In this document: piece after piece, positions 43,478-53,904 of the stretch
Numbering within the stretch: position 1 is the stretch's first letter
Layout of the letters: each line of letters begins with the position of its first letter
NCBI GenBank assembly: GCA_014925825.1
Contig: JACGCK010000023.1
Span: 1-64,000 of the forward strand
DNA from: Pholiota molesta
Lineage: Eukaryota > Basidiomycota > Agaricomycetes > Agaricales > Strophariaceae
Direction of reading: 5' to 3'
DNA: 64,000 nucleotides
Program-made: the position numbers and the translations under genes
Notes under the pieces: model-generated
The model's input: the letters and a program-made list of their open reading frames with translations, nothing else
Told to the model about the DNA's origin: nothing
The model's database searches: none

Positions 43478-44715
43478 AGTGGAGTAGGAGTGGGCTCGGG
43501 CTCGGTGGCGCTTTTTTCACCGTCATCTGTGCCGCGCTGGCTTTCTCGCCGCGTAATGTCTGTTCCTATCTGAACCATTTGGTTGTATTGACGCGTTCTA
43601 GTTTGCTCTTCACTTTCATATTCTTCCTTTATTTTTCTTTCTATTCTTATCCTTCTTTTACATTCTAACCACGTTTTTATTCTACAGTATATCATATCTT
43701 CATCTTCATCAAAACAAAACAAAAAAATTATCGCATCTCCTCAATTGACTTCTGTTTCCTTCCATAGTTCTCCCTGTCAATCTTTACGCTATTTATCTCT
43801 ATGTCCTCTGGACTTTGCGCATACCACGTATCTTTACTTCAGATTTTGCAACAACTTTATTGTTATTAACAAAAACGGCCGTAACACCGTTCGAGTTATG
43901 TTGAGCTTGAGAACAAGAAGTAAATAGAGAAGATGATAGCTGTCACATATTTTCAACATATTTTCAAGGTATTGTCGACCCCAAAATTGTATTACTTAAC
44001 CTGGCTGTATCTTGGCTGTGTCAAACATTTCCTGGAGGACGACCACAGCATTCAATAATTACAACAACGGCTGACTTTGGGCTGATGTCTTTCAGGCAGC
44101 ATTGAAATTTAATGACTTTCCACGCTCTGATCAGAGGCTGGCATGCAAGCCACCAGGTGTTGGTCAGCCTCCAGCCGCTAATTCCATAAAAGCCCTCCAC
44201 GTTCGCTCCTTCTCTTTTATAACTCTTCACAAACTCTTTACGCCCTTCAATCCTAGACATCAAGAAGCCCGCGGTACGTCCTTGCTACTCATCAACCTCG
44301 CATATCCTCTTCTGTTCTTCGTGCTAATTATTAGTCTTGTGTTATCTGCCTTGTTTCGTTACCATTTCTGGACTATAGACATTAACAACTTCGAGGGAAC
44401 ACAAGGTAAATTCGACGGTACAAAGCGAGATGGAATTGGTTGATTTGGGGCGTTTGGGTATTTGCACACTTTTCGTTTTCACGTCATGTCTCTGCCATGG
44501 AGATGCTTTTCCCACTGGGTTTTTAACGCAATCTATGAGCATGATTTCACTCTAAAAAACCTCCTGAGTGATTGCGAGTGTGCCACAAGTTGATGACTGT
44601 TTCTTTGACGCGTTGAGTCTTGACGCGTCTCGGTAACAACCATACGGTGATTGTCACAGTCACGACGTGCTTTACGAGTGGAAGGGGCGTCGAACTCGTT
44701 CGTCAATTGTATTCA
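43478..44715. other. Intergenic with a transcript-like patch
   Basis: The region 43600-43740 is T-rich 3' flank. Around 44186-44410 there is promoter-like sequence (CATAAAAG) followed by several splice-site-like signals (GGTACGTCC, CTAATTATTAG, ACTATAG), but no start codon with a sensible frame. I see no protein gene. Confidence 0.35.
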
Positions 44716-45615
44716 ATGGACTTCGACTACTTCTCTATCGAAGCCATTCTCGCGGAGAACCAGGTATCCCCAATCGAAAAAATGGACAATCTACGCAACC
44801 TGACTACTCAAATTTCAGAAGATTCAATGCACTTTTAAACATGCCATACCCGGTATGGGACATCTTGGAGGCGGCACAGAACGCGACGTAAGGATATCTT
44901 CAGGCGTCACCGTGTCCGTTGCTTAACCCTAGTCTTCAGATTGCGATGCTGAGCAAGATACAAATTCCTATATGGCTTGCGTATACGATCATTTATTCGT
45001 CGGTTCATTGCCTTCACCCCATTCACTTCGACTTGCTCATGACCGCGTGGTAGTGATTGGGCCGATTTCAATATACCGTCTCCATTTGGGACCAAAGTCC
45101 GCAATGCACTGAAAGCCGAGGCATGTAGTGTGCGGCTATCCAATCTAGTCGGTGCAGGGGGATTGTGGTATGGCTTCGGAAAGACTATCATGGACATGTA
45201 CGTTTTCCACCATCTCTATGCAAGGATTGGTTGATCTCTGTTTCGTGTAGCCTCAGGGAAGAGCAGGCTAACGAATTATCCGAGATGTTAACCAAGGTCG
45301 GCTGTCCTGCCTCCCTTCACCCTCCATCTTCCTCTAAAACTACCAGCAGGCCTTTCGGGATCGTCTACTTGAAGTCATCGATCAGGCGCAGCATTTTGCT
45401 GCCCTGGGGCATGCCGGCGCGGGAGGAGGATCATCAGGCAATACAGCGCAATCTTTCCGCGAGGGTCTTGATATGACGGAACGAGAATGTGAGTAATCCT
45501 TTCCACTGACTGAGCATCTCTCATTCTCTGTCGCGCTTTAGTATTCTCCCTAGCGCAAGAGAGTTCTAAACGTACAAAGGCTTGGTATGAGAACAGTGAC
45601 CGAAAACGAGGATGA
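44716..45615 (+). CDS. psf3: GINS complex subunit Psf3
   Basis: Seven exons (44716-44763, 44819-44887, 44940-44998, 45054-45197, 45251-45296, 45350-45488, 45542-45615) give 192 residues, unbroken. The start MDFDYFSIEAILAENQ is a textbook Psf3 N-terminus. It is followed by PGMGHLGGG, IQIPIWLAYTI, the DWADFNIPSPFGTKVRNALKA core, and a helical C-terminus with FRDRLLEVIDQAQHFA. Psf3 joins Sld5, Psf1 and Psf2 in the CMG replicative helicase. An in-frame ATG lies 32 codons upstream (44620), but homology begins at 44716. The stop is 45 bp from the convergent pkr1 stop. Confidence 0.95.
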
Positions 45616-45660
45616 TTTGATGACAGAAATGATCCATAACGTACTGTACGACCGGTTCTC

Positions 45661-46039
45661 TTATATTGTCTTTTTACTCTCACTTTCGCTCTGCTCTCCT
45701 ATATTCTGCCCTTCATCAACGGGCAAATTCTTCAATTCGTTCACGAACCTGTTGTATTATCCAATGAATATTCCATCAGTTTTGTATTATGTATCCATAG
45801 TTTATAATTCATACACACCATTTAACACTACCCCAGAGCCCAAGCTCGATTGCTATGAGGGCAAAGACATGAAGGTTTCCGCCCGTGACAAATATGAGAG
45901 CGATGAAAACGAGGAGGAGGAGGAGGAAAGCGCAGTCAACAATGAGGAGGAATGTTGGATGGAGGGAAGAGCCAGGCTTTAGAATTTGGGAAAAGAACGG
46001 CGTGGCTTCAGATTCAGGTTCGGTATGGCTCATTTCCAT
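45661..46039 (-). CDS. pkr1: Pkr1-type small ER membrane protein (V-ATPase assembly)
   Basis: Two exons (45819-46039, 45661-45748) give 102 residues. The core reads LKPGSSLHPTFLLIVD, then two hydrophobic helices (FLLLLLVFIALIFV, HVFALIAIELGLWGSVKW) and a polar tail (FVNELKN ... ESESKKTI), matching fungal Pkr1, an ER protein needed for assembly of the vacuolar ATPase membrane sector. The intron donor is AAATG|GTGTGT; without splicing the frame stops within two codons. The start could be 46039 (MEMSHT) or 46033 (MSHT); an in-frame ATG at 46114 seems too far upstream. Confidence 0.85.
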
Positions 46040-46225
46040 CGAATAGACGAGAGGGCTTGAGCTCGCGGTGTCTTCTAATTTCCTTCTGAGCGTGAGTGAT
46101 AGACCAGGCGTCAACGTCTCAACGGGGAACTGGTGGTGGTGGCGGTATCAAGGCGGTATTGGAGAATTACGGTCACAAGCCATCAGCCCAATAATACGCG
46201 CGTCGCGTACGCGCCGCGCGGCATC

Positions 46226-47315
46226 ATGTCTCTCTTTCCCCAACCAGCACCATCTCTTCCTCCCTTTTCCACTCTTCTCATTGCCGGTCCATACCATCCA
46301 TCCGCCCCCGTCCATCTTGCTTACTCTTCATCAGGTCCAAAGTCACCGGTCTTGCTCCTATGTCCGTCCAGGGCCACATTCAAAGAGGACATGCTGCGGT
46401 TCAATGACTCCTGGCTGAACGCGCACTCTGCCACGGGCAAGCACTCGGAGCTGGCGTCTTACGTCTCCATTTTGTAAACCCACTCTCGCACCGCTGCATC
46501 GCTGTATACTCACAGCGTCCGTAGCTATTCGCCGACGTCCGTGCACCTCTCTCTGCTGCTTTCTATGTTCCATGTGCCGCGGTCTGGGAGCGCGCTTGCG
46601 GAAAGCACCCCTAAAACTGCGCAGGCTGTTCCGCCGGGCCTTGTCATACTCACGGAACCCTCGAGATACTTTTTGTCGCCAGGTGCTGCAGAGATGTCAT
46701 CGTGCGTGCTCTTTGACGCTGGACTTCCCCATAGATGCGTTCAAATTCGTCTTCTGCTAGAAGCGCTCCTACGCTGTCCTCATATCTGAATTTGGTCAAT
46801 CGCGTGTTCATCTCGATATCAAACCTGACAAGGTCTTTGGTCTTGATAGCGTCCTATTGCGAAAGACTCACACTGACCCTAGTTTCAGCGGCGATCATCC
46901 ACCGAAATTCGCGTTGTTTGATTCTCAACTAGAAAATTTGAAGCTTCCGCTCCTATCCGAGCCATCATTACGACTGGGAGACGATCAGGCAGCTGATGAG
47001 CAGCCCGGACTAACGCCAGTGTTGCCTCTGGTAGAGAATCTGTTCCAATGGATATGCATATTCGAGGATGGTCTGTACCCAACATTTCGATCCAGCCCTG
47101 TAGTTTGTTAACCCATTTGATTAGATGATTCCTACGTGCCTTCTTCTCAAGGAGAGGAAATGAATTCTGAAGAAGGGGTTCGTAAGCAACTGCGAATGTA
47201 CCGACGGGACCAGAACGGCGAAGACGATGAGCGATTATATCATTGGATTGAACGACGGTGTAAAAGCAGATTTAGTAAACTGGAGGAGACAGAGTTCAAA
47301 TGGGATCCAAGTTGA
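46226..47315 (+). CDS. Unknown protein, interrupted by a frameshift and an in-frame TAG
   Basis: From ATG 46226 the frame reads MSLFPQPAPSLPPF, LLIAGPYHPSAP, then an intron (about 46478-46526) into YSPTSVHLSLLLSMFHVP and PPGLVILTEPSRYFLSPG. A one-base shift near 46696 leads to ACSLTLDFPIDAFKFVFC, interrupted by TAG at about 46757. It continues with YAVLISEFGQSRVHLDIKPD, the HPPKFALFD stretch, and LPLVENLFQWICIFED. A last intron (47072-47125) precedes a charged C-terminus ending KWDPS at TGA 47313-47315. The protein looks like a conserved soluble factor, but I cannot name it. It is head-to-head with pkr1 (187 bp). Confidence 0.55.
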
Positions 47316-47726
47316 CCATTTCAAATATTCAACAGAAATGATCAAAGAATCGAAATGTATTATACTATCTATGAGGACAACAAAGATCCAGATGCAACCT
47401 CCATTCCTTCCATAAGCGCAAACTCAATGAGGACAGAGTCCCAATCGACAAGCACTTCGGTGTCCTGTCGATCGTCGGACCATCGTCTCGGTTCTCAGGT
47501 TGTATATTTACATTGGCGCCATGTCATTCGGCCGTGCGGAGGATCAAGGTTTCGTGTACAATCAGGAAGGGTGATATGATATGATATGAGGTGATATGAT
47601 AACGAAAGTGGGCGCAGGATGAATGTGTGGGTCAAGAAGGCAACGATAGCGTGAGTGAGTACATGCGTGGAGAAAATTCGTGGGGGATCGTGAGGCGTCA
47701 GCGTGGGGTAGGGAGTGGGTTTTGTC
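47316..47726. other. Convergent spacer with a small TGATA tract
   Basis: No gene was recognised. The span 47571-47601 holds tandem GATAT/TGATA pentamers. Confidence 0.45.
47571..47601. repeat. Pentanucleotide microsatellite (TGATA)n
   Basis: Repeated TGATATGATATGATATGA-type sequence with one interrupting AGG; about six units. Confidence 0.7.
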
Positions 47727-49629
47727 TTAGTTGGCGTTGACCGCGAGGTTCGCGACGCCCTCCGCGACTTCCTCGATGGCGGTGGTCTCAATCAGTTTCG
47801 TGATCTAGATAACGAATGGTTTTAGCTAGCAAACGGGGCTCGTTGGACTGGAAACGCACCTTGCCAATGGCAATTGTCCGACCTTCGTCGCGCAGCGTGA
47901 AGCGGCCTAGCTGAGGATAGTCTGTGAAACGCTCGACGCAGACGGGCTCGGCGGTCTCGATGAGTGCGACGATCTTCTGACCCTTCTTGGCGAACTGGGG
48001 TGGCTTTTTGGACTTGCGGCCAGTGGCTTTGTCGAAGTAGTGCAGAAGGGCCTGGAAATAATTTAGACATGTCAGTTATCTAAGAGCACAAAGCGAGAAA
48101 AAGACGTACAGGGAGTGTGACTTCTTCTGAGAGCGTGTGGATATGCATCACGGCGGAATAACCAGCGCAGATGATACTCTTGTGTTCCAAGATCGCCAGC
48201 TGCGCCTCGAATTGCCGCACCGCGTGGATGGGCTTCGTTGGGCTGGTGAGCACGAATCCGGGGGAGATATCCTCGTCGTCGATACCGCGCAAACGGATGC
48301 GCACGTTGTCGCCACAGAGCGCACGGTTGACCTCCTCTTCGAGTTCTGTGTAGATCGCCGCGACCTCGACAGGCGTTTTGTTCGGCATCAGGATGAGGGC
48401 GTCGCCCTTGCGGATGTGACCTGACTCGATCTTGCCGACGACCACGGTGCCCATGTCCTTGTATTTCTCTGAGACAGGCATCATTAGGGGTGAATTGATC
48501 TTGCGCTCAATCATCGGCGTGTGGTCGAGGTGCTCGAGGAAGGAGGGGCCGTCATGCCAGGTGCAGACTTCCTTAGGGATGCGGTCCTTGAGGTTAACGC
48601 CAGTGTAAGCCGACACGGGGATGAAGGTGACGTCGGTCTTGGGGTTGAAGCCGGCGGCCTTGATGAACGGCGTGAGCTTGTCCTTGATTTCGTCGTAGCG
48701 GACTTTCTCCCAATTGACGGTGGGATCATCCATTTTGTTGATGACGACGACGAGCTTGGTGACACCCGCGGTCTTGACCAGCATGATGTGCTCACGGGTC
48801 TGACCGCCGCGCTCGAAGCCCGTCTCGAATTCACCCTTGCGCGCGGAGATGACGAGGATGGCGATATCGGCCTGCGCAGCGCCCGAGATCATGGAGGGGA
48901 CGTAGGTTTTGTGGCCTGGCGCATCGAGGACGGTGTATCGGCGCGCTTCGGTTTCGAAGTAGGCACGCCCGACCTCGACGGTCTTGCCCTTGGCACGCTC
49001 TTGGGTGGTGGAGTCGAGGGCCCAGGATAGGTACCACGACTCACGGCCGGCTTCCTTGGCATCGCGTTCGTACTTTTCCATGGTGCGCTTATCGACCATT
49101 CCGGTTAGATAAAGCAGATTACCGCCCATGGTACTTTTTCCAGCGTCAACATGGCCGATGAAGACGATGTTCAGATGTTCCTTGGCTGTGGCATGGAGTT
49201 TAGATAGCTAGAAGCGCGATAGTAGCGATACGCACTGTTTCCATAGAGATCTTCAAGGGTAGATTGGTCCGCAAGGGCTTTGACCTCTGCGGCGATTGCA
49301 GACGTGTCTGTTTTTGCCTTTTCAGTGGAGAATGTTTTGGAGGATGCGCCGGCGTCGGCCTTAACGATCTTGGGTGCAGCAGGCTTTGGTGGCTCGGCCA
49401 CGGGCTTTGCAACGACAGCGGGGGCTGGAGGGGGGACGGCGGCAGGCTGGGGCGGGGGTGCAGATGAGCCGCCGATGTTGAGGGAGATGGTGGGTGCGGG
49501 GCGGGGGGCGACTGCCTGTTCTGGACGCTCAATGGGGGGTGGCGGCGGGGTTGCTGGCTGTGAGGGGACGTCTGGGACAAAGCCTCTGCCGGGGATGAAG
49601 GAGAAGGCGCCGGGATTGAGTCTGCTCAT
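47727..49629 (-). CDS. sup35: Translation termination factor eRF3 (Sup35)
   Basis: Four exons (49236-49629, 48110-49185, 47860-48051, 47727-47804) give an unbroken 579-residue protein. The N-terminal 131 residues are Pro/Ala-rich and short, without a Gln/Asn-rich prion region; residues 2-13 (SRLNPGAFSFIP) match the PAM2 consensus that binds poly(A)-binding protein. The GTPase follows: GHVDAGKS at 142-149, TVEVGRAYFETE, DAPGHKTYVP, NKMDDPTVNW, and the eRF1-binding C-domains (TPVEVAAIYTELEEEV, DISPGFVLTSP, GRFTLRDEGRTIAIGK). It works with eRF1 in stop-codon recognition. The start codon is 98 bp from that of sla1 on the other strand. Confidence 0.96.
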
Positions 49630-49727
49630 CGTGGTCAGGGAAAAGTTATCTCTGATCGGAGCCGCGCCTACAAAGGGAATGTCACTTGATAATCACTCTG
49701 TCACACCTCCCCTCATCCCCCGCCACC
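49630..49727. promoter_or_regulatory. 98-bp bidirectional promoter sup35/sla1
   Basis: The whole space between two divergent start codons. It contains C/T-rich leader sequence next to the sla1 ATG (Kozak CCACC) and no clear TATA. Confidence 0.6.
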
Positions 49728-52700
49728 ATGCCCGCCGACGAACCAGACATCTATCTGGCCATTCTCAAGGCCTCTTATGACTACGAGCCCCAGTCAGACG
49801 ACGAAATTGCCATCAAGGAGGACCAGCTGCTTCTCCTCCTCGAGCGCGTGGACGATGAGTGCGTTCTTTCACCCCTTACTCTCGCCCATCTCCGCACACT
49901 CACCATTCCCCCCCATATAGATGGTGGAAAGTGAAGATTAAAGCCACCCAGGAGTCGGAGAGCCCTGCTGGGCTCGTTCCCGCAGCCTACGTCGAGCAGG
50001 TGCGTTGACGCTTCCGAACATACCGACCCACACATCATCCGTGTTCGAGCTCACCCCAACTCTCCACCTTCCAGGCCGAACACACCTCCGTGGTGCGTGC
50101 GCTGTACGACTACGATGCCACCGCCCCCGGGGAGCTCTCTCTCCACGAGGATGATGTGTTGTATGTCTTCGACACCGAGGACGACTGGCTCCTCGTCCAG
50201 AACTCCAAGGACGGCGGCCATGCCGGCTACGTCCCCGGAAACTACGTCGAGGTCGTCGACGAGAACGAACCCCCTGCTGCTGCCGCTGCGCCAGCGCCTG
50301 CACCCGCTCGCATCATCGTTCCCGACTCGGTGAGTACAACAAGATGCTGTCGTAGCCCTTACCTCGTGTTCATCATCATCTTACCGTACAGCCTCCTCGT
50401 CCCGTTTCCACCTATGTCGACCCTGCTGACCGGGTGGCGCTGGCCAGAGGAGCCCCTGCTGCTGGTGACGACATCCAGACCTGGTCTGTGTCTGAGATCG
50501 ATAAGAAGGGAAAGAAGAAGAAGGGCACCCTAGGAGTTGGCAATGGTGCTGTATTCTTTGCCAGTGAATCTGACAAGGTTTGTTTCCTTTATTCACTCCA
50601 TGTCACTGATTGTCCTCGTTCCTTACTTTTTCTACCCATTTCCATTGTATTGTCATCCAGACGCCTGTACAGAAATGGCAAACCAAAGATGTTACGGCAG
50701 TCTCCTCCGAGAAGTCCAAACACATTCGCGTTGACATTGATGGACCCACACCCACAAGCCTTCACTTCCACGCCGGATCCAAAGACAACGCGGATGCGAT
50801 CATGGCCAAGCTTGAATCCTCCAAGGCCCTTTCGTCTCCTTCCTCCTCTTCTCCCCCCGTCGCGAAGAAGGCGTCGGTTCACTTCTCGTCAGCATCTCCT
50901 GTAATCATACCCGAACCAGACGAGGAGGAGGATGGTGATATTGTTGATGAAGAAGAAGAAGAGGAAGAACAGGAAGAAGAAGAGCCACCTCATGAGGAAG
51001 AAGCTCCTGTTCCGCAACGGCAACAATATGCCCCTCCACCGCGTGCGCCTCCCCCAGCTGCGCCACCTGCGGCAGTTGCAGATGAGGAGGAGGAGGAGGC
51101 ATTGGCTCTGTACGATTTTACTGCGGATGGCGAAGACGAATTATCTGTTATGGAGGGCGAGAGGTTGGCAGTGCTTGAAAAGGATGGCGATGAGTGGTGG
51201 AAATGTAGGAATGCGAAAGGAAAGGAGGGTGTCGTGCCAGCATCATATCTCGAAGTGAGTTTTATTTTTGCCCGTAACGTTATCTGATATTCAATTCCGA
51301 TTGCTTTGCAGGCCATCGCAGGCGGCGCCTCTTCTGCATCTAAGGGCGCAAACGCAGCAAACGCCGCGGCACGTGCAGCTGAGGCACGCAAGGCGGAGGA
51401 AGAAGAGGCCGAGCGAGCGCGTCGGCAGGCAGAGAAGGACGAGGCGGCAGCGAGGGCGACAGCGGCAGCGGCGCGCAAGGCGGAGGCGGCGGCGAAGGCA
51501 AAGCAAGCCGCACTTGCCTCTGAGGCGCAACGCCAGGCAAGAGTGGAGGCAGCAGCGAGTGCGAGGGTTGCTTCTCCACCAGCAGAGTACGTCGCTTTTT
51601 ATTTCTGTTTTTGGTATGCATATTGACCTCCTTATAGAAGGCAAAGTTCTCGTTCGGGTGGGACACCGAGGAACTCGAGTAGCGCTGGATCTGGGACCTC
51701 GAAGACTTCCAGTGATCTTAACCGTTCGTTTTTTGTTTGACATGGATTACTAATGTATAATTATTGACGCTATGCTGATCAACAGGTCCACTTCCAGAGA
51801 AGACCCGTGTATGGCACGACCGCAGCGGCCAATTCCGCGTAGAGGCTGCCTTCCTGGGATTTAACAATGGCAAATTGCGCCTGCACAAGGTGAATGGAGT
51901 CATCGTCGAGGTGCCCTCTGAGAAGATGTCGCTCGATGACATGCGTTACGTGGAGCGGTGCCTCGAAAAGAACGCAAAGGCGCGCCCGGGCAGCGCGCCG
52001 CGTATCTCGGAGGACGATATCCCGCTGGCCCTCAGCAGACCCGCGTCCATGTCATCTCCTCCACAGCAGAGAACCGCCAGCGCTCCCCCATCACAGAAGA
52101 GAGGTCCCAAGATCGACTGGTTCGACTTCTTCCTCTCTGCCGGATGCGACCTCGACGACTGTACGCGCTACGCCGCCTCCTTTGAGCGCGATAAGATCGA
52201 CGAGAGCCTGTTGGCCGACATCACGGAGGGCACGATGCGCTCTCTCGGCCTGCGCGAGGGCGACATCATCCGCGTGAAGAAGGCTATCGAGAAGAGAAAG
52301 CCTGATGAGAACTTGAGCAAGCCGTCTGCACATCTCCAGGACCAGTTGCGCAGGGACGAGGAGCTCGCGCGCCAGCTGCAGGCACAGGAGACCGGCGGCA
52401 AGAGCGCGCCGCACCTGTTCACGGAGCCCGGAGGCACGCTCAAACCGCGCAGAGGCCGGCCGCAGCCCAAATCGAGCGTCCCATTGTCGGCAGTGGACAT
52501 CAAAGCGATCGCGACGCCCTCAAATCCTGTCCAGCGTACGGCATCGCCGCAGATTACACAGAGCCCCGGGGGCGCTAGCTCGACGGGTACGCCGGTGTTA
52601 CCCGCGCGGCCTGGGTCTGCGGGCGCAGCCCCACTGGTCAGTAGGTTTGAAGATGACGCATGGACTAACCGCCCGAGCTCGACGAAGCCTGTGAAGGCTG

Positions 52701-53818
52701 CGTCGCCAGCGCCAGCGCCCGCACCTGCACCTGCGCCCCAGCCCACTCCGACGGCCACAGTAGCACCTAATCCCCCAGCGCCTGCTCCTTCGGCGGCTCC
52801 TCAGGCACCAGCAACGACGGGCCCCCCCTCGCTCGCGAAGACAACTGAGTCGGATATATTCGAGCAGCTTGCCAAGCTCAGCGTACTGCGTCAGAATTCA
52901 ACACCTGCTCAACCTCCTCAGCAGCCACAGATGCAGCAAATGCAACAGACGCCATCGCCTGCGTTTAACGTGTCGCCAGGGATGGGCCTGGGTCCGTCGC
53001 CGGTGCCAATGGGTCAACACTTCCTGAACCCACCTAGGATGTCGCCCGCTCCTCCGCCACAGCAGCAGCAGCAGCAGCAGCAGCAACCATATAACGGACC
53101 TCGCGGCCCATTTGCGCCTGTACCCTCGAACCAGAGTCTGCTCCAGCCGCTGATACCCGTCCCGACGCAGCCCACGGGCTTCAATACCTTCATACCCACG
53201 AAAGCGCCCATGAACAACAGCCCGTCCCCTTTCGGGAACACGCTCTCGCCGCCGGCGTTCCTATCGACGCAGCCGACGGGCTTTATGAACCAGCAGCCGC
53301 TCATGAGCCAGCCGACGGGGTTCAACGCTGGTTACAATCCAAGTCCCCAGCCATTGATGTCGCAGCCGACGGGCGCCTTCGGGAACTTTGGATCGATGCA
53401 GTCACCGTTCCAGAACCAGAATGGAAACGGTTATGGTGGAGGACCTATACAAAGTCGTAAGTATTGCTTGCAAACTTTGAGGTTAAGCGCATCAGCTAAT
53501 GTCTTTATTATTATCTTATTCCATGTAGAAATGACGGGCTTCAATCCGCCCTTGAACCAATCTATGTTTGGGCCTGGGCCAGCATCGCCGCCTCCTTTGC
53601 CTTCAAACCCATCTAACAGTACCTCACCTGCAAATGTCTTTGCGCAGATGAAGTCTGGCACTTTTGCGAACGACAATGACAACCCTTCTCACGGATCTAA
53701 TCCAGGTCAGTTAGTTCAATTTTGTATCGCTGAACCTGAGCTCAAATTATATTCCACAGGACTCAACGGCCAGACTCCTGTCTGGGGCCAAACGTATCAA
53801 GGTTATACTGGGTATTGA
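49728..53818 (+). CDS. sla1: Endocytic/actin adaptor Sla1
   Basis: Ten exons (49728-49858, 49921-49999, 50075-50329, 50392-50577, 50661-51254, 51312-51586, 51638-51723, 51786-53456, 53529-53705, 53760-53818) give 1170 residues, no break. SH3-1 (about 9-68, LKASYDYEPQ, LVPAAYVE) and SH3-2 (about 74-130, VRALYDYDA, YVPGNYVE) are followed by an acidic stretch and SH3-3 (about 364-415, ALALYDFTA, VVPASYLE). An Ala/Lys/Glu helix comes next, then SHD1 (about 541-590, RVWHDRSGQFRVEAAFLGF), the SAM-like SHD2 (about 644-705, DWFDFFLSAGCDLDDCTRYA), and a Pro/Gln-rich tail with several QPTGF repeats and a short polyGln run. It couples cargo, Las17/WASP and Pan1-End3 at actin patches. Confidence 0.95.
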
Positions 53819-53904
53819 AATTAGGGCCTTCTATGAGCATTAATCCTGGACATTCTTGGAAATATAAATAATACTATCATGACTACAACGGAGGATGGAA
53901 CTGA

